A stretch of 64,000 bases of DNA from Xanthomonas arboricola. GTDB lineage: Bacteria; Pseudomonadota; Gammaproteobacteria; Xanthomonadales; Xanthomonadaceae. Positions within the stretch are counted from its first letter, which is position 1; each line of letters opens with the position of its first letter. The notes below the pieces were generated by a model that ran no database searches, was not told where the DNA came from, and worked only from the letters and a program-made list of their open reading frames with translations. Made by a program: the position numbers and the translations under genes. The stretch is from contig NZ_MIGY01000003.1 of the NCBI RefSeq assembly GCF_002940665.1, forward strand, positions 1,159,573-1,223,572. The letters are read 5' to 3'. Of this stretch, positions 16,736 through 25,081 are shown piece after piece.

Positions 16736-18382
16736 CTACCAGTTGCGAAAACGTTTCGGCGGGTCGTACAACCCTCCGGACCAGCGCACCAGGTCCTTGA
16801 CCGTGCGCGCGGCGAGCAGGTCGCGCGTGGCATCGCGTGGACGGATGCCCAGGTCTTCCGGCCGCTTGATGACGCCGCGATCGCGCAGGTTTTCCACCGC
16901 GCGTTTGTCGCGGCCCAGGCCGACGGCGGTGTAACCGGACACGCCACGGATGGCCTGTTCGCGCTCTTCGGCGCTGCGGCACAGCAACAGGTTGGCGATG
17001 CCTTCTTCGGTCAGCACGTGGCTGACGTCGTCGCCATAGATCATCACCGGCGGCAGCGGCATGTTGGCGCGCTCGGCCAGTTCCCAGGCATCGAGCTTGT
17101 CGACGAAGGCCGGCGCCATGTGTTCGCGGAAGGTTTCCACCATCTGCACCACCAGCTTGCGCCCGCGCGGCATCTCGCCGGGGCGCGCCGCCTCGCGCCC
17201 GGCCTTGAGCCAGGCGGCGCTGGCGTGCCGGCGGCCGCGCGCATCCGAACCCATGTTGGGCGCGCCGCCGAAACCGGCGATGCGGTCGCGCGTGGCGGTG
17301 GAGCTGTTGCCCTGCAGATCGATCTGCAGGGTGGAGCCGATGAACATGTCGCAGGCATACAAACCGGCGGTCTGCGACAACGCCCGATTGGAGCGCATGC
17401 TGCCGTCGGCACCGGTAAAGAAGATGTCCGGGCGCGCGGCGATGTAGGCCTCCATGCCCAGTTCCGAGCCGAACGAGTGCACCGAGTGCACGAAGCCCGA
17501 TTCGATCGCCGGGATCAGCGCCGGGTGCGGATTGAGCGCCCAGTGCCGGCAGATCTTGCCTTTCAGCCCCAGCGACTCGGCGTAGGTGGGCAGCAGCAGT
17601 TCGATCGCGGCGGTGTCGAAGCCGATGCCGTGGTTGAGCCGGTCCACGCCGTATTCGGCATAGATGCCCTTGATTGCCATCATCGCCATCAGCACCTGGA
17701 TCTCGGAGATCTGCGCCGGGTCGCGGGTGAACAGCGGTTCGATGTAGTTGGGCCTGGGTGCCTGGGTGACGAAGTCCACCCAGTCGGCCGGAATATCCAC
17801 GCGCGGCAGCGTGTCGACGATTTCGTTGACCTGCGCAATCACGATGCCGCCCTTGAACGCGGTGGCCTCCACGATCACCGGGGTGTCTTCGGTATTCGGG
17901 CCGGTGTAGAGATTGCCGTGGCGGTCGGCGGCCTGCGCGGTGACCAGCGCGATGCGCGGGGTCAGGTCGATGAAATAGCGGCCGAACAATTCCAGATAGG
18001 TGTGGATGGCACCGATCTCGATGCGGCCCTCGCCAACCAGCCCGGCCAGGCGCGCGGCCTGCGGGCCGGAGAACGAGAAATCCAGCCGCTTGGCGATGCC
18101 GCGCTCGAACACGTCCAGATGCGCGGGCAGCGACAACACCGATTGCACCATATGCAGGTCGTGCACGCGCGCCGGGTCCACCTCGGTGAGGCAGCGCGCC
18201 AGGAAGTCGGCCTGCTTCTGGTTGTTGCCTTCCAGGCAGACGCGGTCGCCCGGCTCGATCACCGCTTCCAGCAGCGCCACCACGTCGTCGGCGGCCACCA
18301 CGCGCCCGTGCGGTGCCAGGGCTGCGGCGCGCTGCAGGCGCTGGCGCCGGCTCTCGGCCTGGGTGTCCCACTGTCGACTCAT
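16736..18382 (-). CDS. mdcA: Malonate decarboxylase alpha subunit (acetyl-S-ACP:malonate ACP transferase)
   Basis: Exchanges acetyl for malonate on the carrier protein, the first step of each turnover. The 548-residue product matches MdcA over its whole length (CLEGNNQKQADFLARCL near residues 49-65, DRHGNLYTGPNTEDTPVI near 153-170, a C-terminal LYDPPKRFRNW). It is the first gene of the operon. The region upstream (18383-18569) is shared with a divergent regulator gene and contains a 17-bp palindrome 38 bp before the start codon. Confidence 0.96.
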   Translation of the reverse strand: MSRQWDTQAESRRQRLQRAAALAPHGRVVAADDVVALLEAVIEPGDRVCLEGNNQKQADFLARCLTEVDPARVHDLHMVQSVLSLPAHLDVFERGIAKRLDFSFSGPQAARLAGLVGEGRIEIGAIHTYLELFGRYFIDLTPRIALVTAQAADRHGNLYTGPNTEDTPVIVEATAFKGGIVIAQVNEIVDTLPRVDIPADWVDFVTQAPRPNYIEPLFTRDPAQISEIQVLMAMMAIKGIYAEYGVDRLNHGIGFDTAAIELLLPTYAESLGLKGKICRHWALNPHPALIPAIESGFVHSVHSFGSELGMEAYIAARPDIFFTGADGSMRSNRALSQTAGLYACDMFIGSTLQIDLQGNSSTATRDRIAGFGGAPNMGSDARGRRHASAAWLKAGREAARPGEMPRGRKLVVQMVETFREHMAPAFVDKLDAWELAERANMPLPPVMIYGDDVSHVLTEEGIANLLLCRSAEEREQAIRGVSGYTAVGLGRDKRAVENLRDRGVIKRPEDLGIRPRDATRDLLAARTVKDLVRWSGGLYDPPKRFRNW

Positions 18383-18419
18383 GCATCTGCCTCACCGGGC
18401 AAAGCCCGTAATGTCGGAG

Positions 18420-18436
18420 TAATTACATCGTAATTA
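18420..18436. promoter_or_regulatory. Candidate GntR operator: TAATTAC-ATC-GTAATTA
   Basis: A perfect 7-bp inverted repeat with a 3-base centre, 38-54 bp upstream of the mdcA start, in an AT-rich patch of otherwise GC-rich DNA. FCD-type GntR regulators bind short palindromes of this size, and the mdc operon ends with one. Assignment to that regulator is inference. Confidence 0.5.
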
Positions 18437-18533
18437 TGGAGAGCCGTGGTGTCTAGCCGCGTTGCAGCATGGGCCGCAGAAACCGCCAGGCTGGTCGGCC
18501 CGGCAACCGGCAGGTGCTTGCGGGCGATCCCAC

Positions 18534-18570
18534 TTCGATATATCTTTTCGCCATGCTTCGCTATATCGAA
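18534..18570. promoter_or_regulatory. Candidate autoregulatory operator: TTCGATATA-N19-TATATCGAA
   Basis: A perfect 9-bp inverted repeat with arms at 18534-18542 and 18562-18570; the right arm touches the ATG of the PadR-family gene. The AT-rich spacer continues the pattern (TCTTTTCGCCATGCTTCGC). YqjI-type PadR regulators repress their own gene through TATA-rich dyads, so this is the likely binding site. Confidence 0.6.
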
Positions 18571-19118
18571 TGACAGTGCGCTCTCGCCACCACGACTTGC
18601 CGAATGACCTCGATCCGTCCCTTGCGCGCAGCGCCACGCGCCGCGGCGGCGGTGCGCGCGCGCGACCACTGGAACATGGCGACCTACGCTTGCTGCTGCT
18701 GGCGCTGATCGAGCAACAGCCGCGCCATGGCTATGAGTTGATGCGGCAGATCACTGCGCTGTTCAAAGGCCTCTACACGCCCAGTGCGGGCGCCATCTAT
18801 CCGGCACTGGCGCAACTCGAAACCGAGGGATGGGTGCAGACCGTGCTGGACGAGGGCCGCAAGCGCTACCAGGTCAGCGCGGCCGGCCGCATGCATGCGG
18901 CACAGCACCGCGACGCACTCGATGCGGCGCTGGCGCGCACCCACCGCCGCGCGCGCGCGCTGATCAAGGCGCAGACACCGGCGCCGATTCGCGAGGCCAT
19001 CCACCGCATCAAGCACGGGCTGTTTGCACGGCACGGGCAATGGACGGATGCAGAAACCACACGCATTGCCGCGCTACTCAACGCCGCCGCTGACGGCATG
19101 GAGCACGACGACGGCTGA
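18570..19118 (+). CDS. PadR-family regulator, YqjI-like
   Basis: The 182-residue product has a PadR winged helix at about residues 35-110 (GDLRLLLLALIEQQPRHGYE, then YTPSAGAIYPALAQLETEGW) and a C-terminal helical segment (REAIHRIKHGLF...AALLNAAADGM) that matches E. coli YqjI. The next gene is a siderophore-interacting reductase like YqjH, so the pair mirrors yqjI-yqjH, where YqjI is a nickel/iron-responsive repressor. The N-terminal His/Cys-rich metal-binding stretch of E. coli YqjI is not present: only one His-His pair occurs in the first 30 residues. The start at 18570 was chosen because the inverted repeat abuts it and the PadR domain follows. Confidence 0.85.
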   Translation: MTVRSRHHDLPNDLDPSLARSATRRGGGARARPLEHGDLRLLLLALIEQQPRHGYELMRQITALFKGLYTPSAGAIYPALAQLETEGWVQTVLDEGRKRYQVSAAGRMHAAQHRDALDAALARTHRRARALIKAQTPAPIREAIHRIKHGLFARHGQWTDAETTRIAALLNAAADGMEHDDG

Positions 19119-19604
19119 GTGCGTGTGCTGCTGCAACTCCTAGACAAGCCGATGCCGCCTGATCACCCTTTGCGGTAGTTGCATGTCATCGCAGTGTCGA
19201 CGTTGTAGGCGCAGTGATGTGCAGCCCCGATGCATGCAGTGTTCTGCGAATTCGTGAGTCTGCAAATTGCCGATCATCGACCTTGCTTATTTTGCAGCGG
19301 CGTAGCTGCCTGTTCTGATCGAAATGCAGTCTCAGAGTCAACACACCTTCAGGCGTCGGTAACTGAGCCCCTCTCCCTCGGCAGAGGGATTGGGGTGAGG
19401 GTCAAGGGCGAAGCCACGTGTCATTGCAACTGCACGAGGCTTCGCTCGTCCCCTCATCCGCCCCTGCGGGGCACCTTCTCCGATGGGAGCAGGGTGGGCA
19501 ACAACCGCTGTTTTTCGCCAGTCGGCTGGCTAGATCGTCGCATCATCGTTTGCAGTCACTCCCCCGCCGCGCATCTGCGCGCCATATCCAGGAATCGCAG
19601 CACA
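19119..19604 (+). other. 486-bp gap with dispersed repeats
   Basis: No gene is supported. A repeat block at 19366-19410 (CCCTCTCCCTCGGCAGAGGG followed by GGGGTGAGGG) and a second at about 19449-19494 (CCCCTCATCCGCCCCTGCGG...) are common non-coding motifs that recur, as close relatives, at 45253-45298. The promoter for the siderophore-interacting gene, if separate, would lie just before 19605. Confidence 0.5.
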
Positions 19605-20393
19605 ATGGCCATCCACACCCACACCCAACTCCGCCGCGATCCGCGCCTGCGCTCCGTGCAGGTGGTGCGCTGCGAGTCGCTCACCCCGCAGATGCGCCGC
19701 ATCGTGTTCGGCGGCAGCGAACTTGCCGGCTTTCAGAGCGAGGCACCGGACGATCACGTCAAGCTGTTCTTCCCCAATGCCGATGGCGCCTTCGTGCTGC
19801 CGACGATGACGCCGGACGGTCCGCGCTATGCCGAAGGCGCGCTGCCCTCGCCCGGCCGCGATTACACCCCGCGCGCATTCGATCCGCAGAGCGGCGAGCT
19901 GAGCATCGACTTCGTGCTGCACGGCGACGGCGTGGCCTCCAGCTGGGCGGCGCAGGCACAGCCCGGCGAGACGCTGAAGATCGGTGGCCCGCGCGGCTCG
20001 TTCCTGGTTGCCGACGACTACGACCACTACGTGCTGATCGGCGATGAAACCGCGCTGCCCGCGATCGGCCGCTGGCTGGAAGCCATGCCCGCCGACATGC
20101 ATGTAGAGGTCTTTATCGAAATCGCCGATGCCGCCGAGCGCCAGGAGCTGCTCAGCGCCGCCGAGGTAGAGGTGTACTGGCTGGAACGCAACGGCTTCGA
20201 TGCCGCCAGCAGCACGTTGCTGGAAGACAGCCTGCGCGATTACGAGCCGCACGACGGCGACACGTTCTACTGGATCGGTACCGAATCCATGCGCGCGCGT
20301 GCGATGCGCAAGTTTCTCGAAGAGCACATGGGCGTGGACAAGGACTCGGTGCGCGCGAAGGGCTACTGGAAGGCTGAATCAGCCCCGCACTAA
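19605..20393 (+). CDS. Siderophore-interacting protein (YqjH-like ferric-chelate reductase)
   Basis: Predicted NADPH-dependent flavin reductase that releases iron from ferric siderophores in the cytoplasm. The 262-residue product has an N-terminal FAD-binding beta-barrel (about 10-125; the RDYTPRAFDP motif near residues 85-94 binds FAD) and a C-terminal NAD(P)-binding SIP domain (IGDETALPAI near 146-155, and FYWIGTESMRARAMRKFL near 224-241). The ATG at 19605 is the start of the conserved domain; the frame upstream is open but not conserved in type. Its pairing with a YqjI-like regulator supports a role in metal-responsive iron release. Confidence 0.92.
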   Translation: MAIHTHTQLRRDPRLRSVQVVRCESLTPQMRRIVFGGSELAGFQSEAPDDHVKLFFPNADGAFVLPTMTPDGPRYAEGALPSPGRDYTPRAFDPQSGELSIDFVLHGDGVASSWAAQAQPGETLKIGGPRGSFLVADDYDHYVLIGDETALPAIGRWLEAMPADMHVEVFIEIADAAERQELLSAAEVEVYWLERNGFDAASSTLLEDSLRDYEPHDGDTFYWIGTESMRARAMRKFLEEHMGVDKDSVRAKGYWKAESAPH

Positions 20394-20457
20394 CTGACAG
20401 CATGGCGGCGCTGGGTGAAGGGTTCCACGCAAACGGCAGTTGATCCGTCGCTTTTCC

Positions 20458-20577
20458 GCAGGGCCCTTGGCCGCCCACCATCGCGGGGCACGCCGCAAGT
20501 ACGTCCGTGTAGGCTCTTACGCGGCATCCATGCCGCGTAAGGCCCCGCGACGGTGGACGGCCAAGGACCAGTCGAGT
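20458..20577. repeat. Long palindromic repeat, family B (copy 1)
   Basis: About 120 bp with outer arms CCTTGGCCG... / ...CGGCCAAGG and an inner perfect palindrome TTACGCGGCAT-CC-ATGCCGCGTAA. A second copy with the same order and about 90 percent apparent identity is at 30428-30546. It resembles a small non-autonomous mobile element, although no terminal duplication was established. Confidence 0.75.
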
Positions 20578-20668
20578 CGATCGGTGCGCATGGCTTTCAA
20601 TAAAACGATCAACAAACTGTCTGGTGCGGTGTGCCCGCCGCTCGCGCGCTCGATCGCAACGCCCATAA

Positions 20669-20708
20669 AAAAACGGCGCCTCCCACCAAGGTGGAGAGGC
20701 GCCGTTTT
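20669..20708. terminator. Intrinsic terminator downstream of the YceI gene
   Basis: Perfect 13-bp stem AAAACGGCGCCTC / GAGGCGCCGTTTT with an inner CCACC/GGTGG pairing, flanked by A-run and T-run. It lies 92 bp after the YceI stop on the reverse strand and could also stop forward transcription from the siderophore-interacting gene. Confidence 0.85.
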
Positions 20709-20799
20709 CTTCAGTGAACAGCCTTAAGCCGATCGGCGGGTGTTTGCGTTCCGCACATCGGTGCGATCGCTCGCACCGATGCATCGACTGCGCTGCGCC

Positions 20800-21531
20800 T
20801 TACTTGGCAGCAGCAGCGTCACCGGCCTTGGCCTGCAGGGCTTCGGTGGTGATGCGGATCTTCACTTCGTCGCTGACGTTCGGGGCGTACTGGCCCACGC
20901 CGAAGTCGGTGCGCTTGATGGTGGTGGTGGCGTCGAAACCGGCTGCCGGTACCTTCTTCATCGGGTGCTCGCCGGCACCGTTGAGGGTGACGTCCAGCAC
21001 GACCGGCTTGGTCTGATCCTTGATGGTCAGGTCGCCGGTGACGGTCAGCTTGTTGGGGCCGGCCGCTTCGACCTTGGTGCTCTTGAAGGTGGCGGTCGGG
21101 AACTTGGCCGCGTCGAAGAAATCACCGCTCTTGAGGTGTTCGTCGAACTTGGCGGTGAAGCTGTTCAGACCAGACAGCGGCAGGGTGACCTGCACGGTGG
21201 ACTTGGTCACGTCGGCCGCGTCGTACACCAGGGTGCCGTCGACATTGCCGAAGTGCGCGGTCGGGTTGGAGAAGCCGAAGTGGCTCCACTGCGCCAGCAC
21301 GTCGGTGTGGCTCGGGTCCAGCGTGTAGGTGCCCGAAGCCACTTCCACGGCCGGCGCGGTCGAGGCGGCCGGCGCAGCAGCCGGGGCAGGAGTGGTGGCA
21401 GCGGCATCGGCCGGTGCGGTGGCGGCCGGGGTTTCGGTGGCCGGCGCGGCGGCATTGTCGGCCGGCTTGGAGCAGGCGGCGATGGCCAGGGTCAGGGCGA
21501 GCGGCAGCAACAGTTTGTGGGTGGTCTTCAT
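20800..21531 (-). CDS. YceI-family periplasmic lipoprotein
   Basis: The 243-residue product has a lipoprotein signal (lipobox LAIAAC, Cys about 20), an Ala/Pro/Thr linker to about residue 65 and a YceI lipocalin-like domain (GTYTLDPSHTDVLAQWSHFG near residues 67-86, DFGVGQYAPNVSDEVKIRI near 210-228). YceI proteins bind isoprenoid lipids such as polyprenyl chains; their physiological role is not settled. The start at 21531 is set by the signal peptide; an upstream in-frame ATG would spoil it. It is a single-gene unit ended by the terminator at 20669-20708. Confidence 0.92.
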   Translation of the reverse strand: MKTTHKLLLPLALTLAIAACSKPADNAAAPATETPAATAPADAAATTPAPAAAPAASTAPAVEVASGTYTLDPSHTDVLAQWSHFGFSNPTAHFGNVDGTLVYDAADVTKSTVQVTLPLSGLNSFTAKFDEHLKSGDFFDAAKFPTATFKSTKVEAAGPNKLTVTGDLTIKDQTKPVVLDVTLNGAGEHPMKKVPAAGFDATTTIKRTDFGVGQYAPNVSDEVKIRITTEALQAKAGDAAAAK

Positions 21532-21639
21532 TGAAACTCCTTGAGATGAGGGACCGCATTGGATCAACGCGGATGGAACAGACGCAGACGGACGAGGACT
21601 GCAGCAAAGCGGAAACGTGCGCCTGGGGCGGATTGGACA

Positions 21640-21768
21640 AGGCGTACGGTGTTCAGGTGGTGCGGGTGGCGCGCTACGCAGCCGGAGTGTACGTGGCTGC
21701 CTGCGTGCCGGAGGGCCCGGCTGCGCGCGCCCGACGGTGCGCGCAGCCGCCGTGTCGGCCGCCGTTAC
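21640..21768. repeat. Long intergenic repeat, family A (copy 2, partial)
   Basis: This stretch upstream of the YceI gene carries TTCAGGTGG..GGGTGG.GCGC..ACGCAGCCGGAGTGTACG.., similar to 52940-52985, and ends in a diverged right half. It is the weakest match of the three family-A copies. Confidence 0.35.
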
Positions 21769-22355
21769 TCGATACGTGCGGCTTCGTCGAAGCTTAGCCG
21801 CGGCAGCCGCGCAAACAGCCCGGCCGGATCGCCATAGCCAAGATTGACCAGGAAATTGGACTTGATCGGCGTCCCGGCGAAGAACGCCGCATCCACCTTG
21901 GCATTGTCGAAGCCGGACATCGGGCCGGCATCCAGACCCAGCGCACGTGCGGCCAGGATCAGGTAGGCGCCCTGCAGCGAGCTGTTACGGAATGCGCCGG
22001 CCGCGCGCCCCACACGCGGGCCTTCGAACCAGCTCTTGGCGTCGGCATGCGGGAACAGGTATGGCAGCTTTTCGTGAAAATCCTCATCGGAGCCGACGAT
22101 CACCGTGACCGGCGCGGCCAGCGTCTTGGCGGCATTGGCCTCGGACAGCGCCGGCTTGAGCTTCTGCTTGCCCTCCGGCGTGGCCACGAACACGAAACGC
22201 GCCGGCGACCCGTTGGCCGCGGTCGGGCCCCACTTCAGCAGATCGTAGAGCTCGCGCAGCTGCGCTTGGCTGACCGGCCTGTCGAGAAAGGCGTTTTGCG
22301 TGCGGGCGGTACGGAACAGCTGATCCAGCGCGGCAGCGTCGAGCGAGTCGGACAT
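21765..22355 (-). CDS. RutE/HadB-type nitroreductase (malonic semialdehyde reductase family)
   Basis: FMN-dependent, NAD(P)H-using reductase of the nitroreductase fold. The 196-residue product shows the family's N-terminal segment ([18 protein letters not shown], about residues 12-29), [17 protein letters not shown] (about 40-56) and the C-terminal LVNLGYGDP (about 174-182). Best matches by eye are RutE-type proteins, which reduce malonic semialdehyde in pyrimidine degradation; no other rut gene is nearby, so a general nitroreductase role is equally possible. The start at 22355 fits the length of the family. Confidence 0.88.
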   Translation of the reverse strand: MSDSLDAAALDQLFRTARTQNAFLDRPVSQAQLRELYDLLKWGPTAANGSPARFVFVATPEGKQKLKPALSEANAAKTLAAPVTVIVGSDEDFHEKLPYLFPHADAKSWFEGPRVGRAAGAFRNSSLQGAYLILAARALGLDAGPMSGFDNAKVDAAFFAGTPIKSNFLVNLGYGDPAGLFARLPRLSFDEAARIE

Positions 22356-22491
22356 GGAAACTCCGGGAAGCAAGGGAATGGGCGACAGTAGGATGCAGCA
22401 CCGGCGCCAGCGTGAAGACCCGCAGTGTAGAGTGAGGCGATTGCTGCAACACGCGCTCTATCTGAAACAAATCTATGTCGGATCTGAAACG

Positions 22492-23439
22492 ATGGCGCTG
22501 ACCTGGGCGGTCAGCGACGGCCGCGCCGGCAATGCCCGCCAGGCCGAGGCCTTGGCGCAGGCGCTGCACGCCGCACCGGTCACTGCGCTGCATCTGCAGG
22601 CCCGCACGCCGTGGCGCTGGGCCGCACCGCGCCTGTTGCCGGGGGCGCAGGCCGCTTTTGGACCCGGCTTTGCCCGGCAATTGCAGCAGCCGCCGGTGCT
22701 GGCGATCGGCTGCGGGCGCCAGGCCGCGCTGGCCACCCGGCTGCTGCGCGCGCGCGGCAGCCGGGTGGTGCAACTGCTGGACCCACGCCTGGACCCGCGC
22801 CACTGGGATCTGTTGATCGTGCCCGAGCACGATGGGCTGCGTGGCGCCAACGTGCTCACCCTGCTCGGCAGCCTGCATCCGGTGGACGATGCCTGGCTGG
22901 CCGCCGGGCGCGCGGCCTTCGCCGCGCTCGGCGCGCTGCCCGGCCCGCGCGTGGCGCTGTTGATCGGCGGCCCCACCGCGCAGCTGCCCTGGACCACCCA
23001 GGCGCTTGCGGCACTGTGCACGCAACTGCGCGCGCAGGTGCTCGCGGCCGGCGGCAGCCTGCTGGTCACCACCTCCCGGCGCACCCCACCCGAGGCGATT
23101 GCAACGCTGCGCAAGACGCATGCAGGCCTGCCAGGCCTGCTGTGGTGCGACGAGCGCGACGGGCCCAATCCGTACGCCGGCCTGCTGGGCTGGGCCGATG
23201 CGATCGTGGCCAGTGCCGACTCGGTCAACCTGCTCTCCGAAGCCTGCGCCACGCGGGCACCGGTGGCAGCGGCGTTTGCCGCACAGGCGCAGGGACGGGT
23301 GGCCACGTACCTACGGGCACTGCAGGCGCATGGCCGTCTGTGCGATGCCGGCGATGTCTTGGCAACGCCGTCGCAGCGTCAACCACTGCGCGAAACCCAG
23401 CGCATCGCCGCGCTGGTGCGTGCGCGCCTGCACGTATGA
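22492..23439 (+). CDS. ELM1/GtrOC1-family protein (DUF1022)
   Basis: The 315-residue product begins with the family signature WAVSDGRAGNARQAEALAQA and shows IGCGRQAALATRLLR (about residues 71-85) and SADSVNLLSEACATRAPVA (about 243-261). The fold is glycosyltransferase-like (GT-B type) and relatives are annotated as mitochondrial fission ELM1 proteins in plants, but no biochemical role is established in bacteria. It is transcribed with the next gene: its stop overlaps a possible upstream start of that gene (TGATG). Confidence 0.85.
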   Translation: MALTWAVSDGRAGNARQAEALAQALHAAPVTALHLQARTPWRWAAPRLLPGAQAAFGPGFARQLQQPPVLAIGCGRQAALATRLLRARGSRVVQLLDPRLDPRHWDLLIVPEHDGLRGANVLTLLGSLHPVDDAWLAAGRAAFAALGALPGPRVALLIGGPTAQLPWTTQALAALCTQLRAQVLAAGGSLLVTTSRRTPPEAIATLRKTHAGLPGLLWCDERDGPNPYAGLLGWADAIVASADSVNLLSEACATRAPVAAAFAAQAQGRVATYLRALQAHGRLCDAGDVLATPSQRQPLRETQRIAALVRARLHV

Positions 23440-23489
23440 TGGTGCCGCCGCCGATGTCACGGGGCAGACACAAGGACGATGCATCCCCC

Positions 23490-24353
23490 ATGCGACTTGT
23501 ACACAAACGGCGCGGTTGGCCTGCAGCAGCGCTGTTGCTCGCATCCCTGACGTGCGCACTCCCCGCCATCGCCGCGCCGGTGTGCACCCCGCACTATCCG
23601 GCGCCCGCCACGCTGGCGGCGATGTTCGACCTGGCCAAATCCACCCAGCAGGCGCTGGACGCAGTGGACGGTGCGCAGGTCGTGCTGTTGGCACGCGGCG
23701 GCCAGGACCTGAGCCGCTATGGCTTGAAACACAGCCATCTGGCCTTCGCGTTGCGCGAGGACGACGGCACCTGGCGGGTGAAGCACCTGCTCAACCACTG
23801 CAGGTCGGACAACTCCGCGCTGTACCACGAAGGCCTGAGCAACTTCATCGGCGAAAGTGCCCTCGCTGCCGATCTGCGCGTCGGCGTGCCGGCACCGGCG
23901 CTGCAGCAGCAACTGCGCACGTTGCTGCAGGATCCGGCCACGCTGGCGCACACGCTGCACGAGGCGCGCTACAGCATGATCGCCTATCCGTTCTCCACCG
24001 AGTATCAGAATTCCAACCAGTGGGTGCTCGAAGTGCTGGCGGCTGCATTGGCGGCGACCAATGCAGCAGATGCGACACCTGCGCCGGTGAGCGATCGACG
24101 CAGCGCACAGGCCTGGCTCAAGCGCAACGGCTACCAACCCACCCGCCTGCACCTGGACCTGAGCAAGCGCATCGGCGCACGTTTTTTCATCGCCAATGCT
24201 GCAGTGACCGACCATCCCGCCAGCGAGCGCCTCTCCGGCAATTATTCGGTGATCACGGTCGAGTCGGTGTTCGACTTCCTGCAGCAGCAACACATGCTGC
24301 AGCAGGATCATTCCATTCCACGCAGCGTCACCACGCACGGAGCGTCTCCATGA
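23490..24353 (+). CDS. DUF2145 periplasmic protein
   Basis: The 287-residue product starts with a clear Sec signal peptide (MRLVHKRRGW then a hydrophobic run, ending near AIAA, about residue 29). The mature part resembles DUF2145 proteins, with LARGGQDLSRYGLKHSHLAF (about 67-86) and YNSALYHEGLSNF-like and HEARYSMIAYPFSTEYQNSN segments. Function is unknown. A longer start at 23439 would overlap the previous stop but add 17 residues before the signal peptide, so the ATG at 23490 is preferred. Its stop overlaps the following gene by ATGA, which implies coupled translation. Confidence 0.8.
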   Translation: MRLVHKRRGWPAAALLLASLTCALPAIAAPVCTPHYPAPATLAAMFDLAKSTQQALDAVDGAQVVLLARGGQDLSRYGLKHSHLAFALREDDGTWRVKHLLNHCRSDNSALYHEGLSNFIGESALAADLRVGVPAPALQQQLRTLLQDPATLAHTLHEARYSMIAYPFSTEYQNSNQWVLEVLAAALAATNAADATPAPVSDRRSAQAWLKRNGYQPTRLHLDLSKRIGARFFIANAAVTDHPASERLSGNYSVITVESVFDFLQQQHMLQQDHSIPRSVTTHGASP

Positions 24354-24853
24354 ACATCCCTCTTCGATCTGCCGGCCTTGGGCTGTTGCTGGCCGTCTCG
24401 TTTGGCCAGCCGATGCAGGCCAACGCAGGCTTGACCACGATCACCCGCGGCGACGCCTCGGCGATGTCGGCGATCCTGGTGATCTCCGCGCCGTACTTCG
24501 TGTCGTTGGCGCTGGGCCATAGTGCGATCGCAGGCTCTGAAGCGCTCAGCGAGGCATCGCACAAGGCCTCGGCCGGGCCGTTGCCGCCGATGCGGGTGAA
24601 GTCGGTGGAAAAAACCACCGATGGCGGCTGCCAGGTGCAGTTGCAGGATCCCGCAAAAGCGGAGAACACGGCACTGCTGCGCTGGCCGGCTCGCCAGGAC
24701 GACCCGACTGCGGGCTTCCACGTTGGCGAGACGGTGAGCTTCCAGCCGAGCCCGGCCGGTGCGGGCTGGACGGTACAGTCGCCACAAGGCCAGGCGCTGG
24801 CGTTCGTGCCGACCGCAGAATCCGCTGCGCAGAACAGCAGCACCACCTGGTGA
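24350..24853 (+). CDS. Exported protein of unknown function, coupled to DUF2145 gene
   Basis: The 167-residue product has a signal peptide (about residues 1-26, ending QANA) and a hydrophobic stretch at about 38-58 (SAILVISAPYFVSLALGHSAIAG). The rest is soluble, with a C-terminal beta-rich region (MRVKSVEKTTDGGCQVQLQD, FHVGETVSFQPS). I do not recognise a domain. It overlaps the DUF2145 gene by four bases, and the pair probably works together in the envelope. Confidence 0.75.
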   Translation: MNIPLRSAGLGLLLAVSFGQPMQANAGLTTITRGDASAMSAILVISAPYFVSLALGHSAIAGSEALSEASHKASAGPLPPMRVKSVEKTTDGGCQVQLQDPAKAENTALLRWPARQDDPTAGFHVGETVSFQPSPAGAGWTVQSPQGQALAFVPTAESAAQNSSTTW

Positions 24854-25081
24854 TAATGGAAGACGCCGTACAGACACCCGCGGTTGCGATGGGGCGTTGC
24901 TGACGGCGCCTCACGTGTACAGGTAAGGTATTGCGCACGGCGTGGGCAGATACATCGGCCATTGTCTACCGAAGTGCAACACCACGTTCGTTGATGACCG
25001 CTGCAGTTGGATGACGATCGTCACTGTCTGATCGCCAGCACGCCAGTGCATGATCCTTGCGTGTCTTCCACTGGATCTGCA

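Larger units (their letters stand above)
20394..20799. other. 406-bp convergent intergenic region
   Basis: Lies between two genes that point toward each other. It contains a long palindromic repeat (20458-20577) and an intrinsic terminator (20669-20708). No gene is seen. Confidence 0.6.

Noticed and set aside
22611..23489. Extended reading frame upstream of the DUF2145 gene
   Set aside because: The frame is open inside the ELM1-family gene by GC bias; the signal peptide sets the real start at 23490 (or at most 23439).
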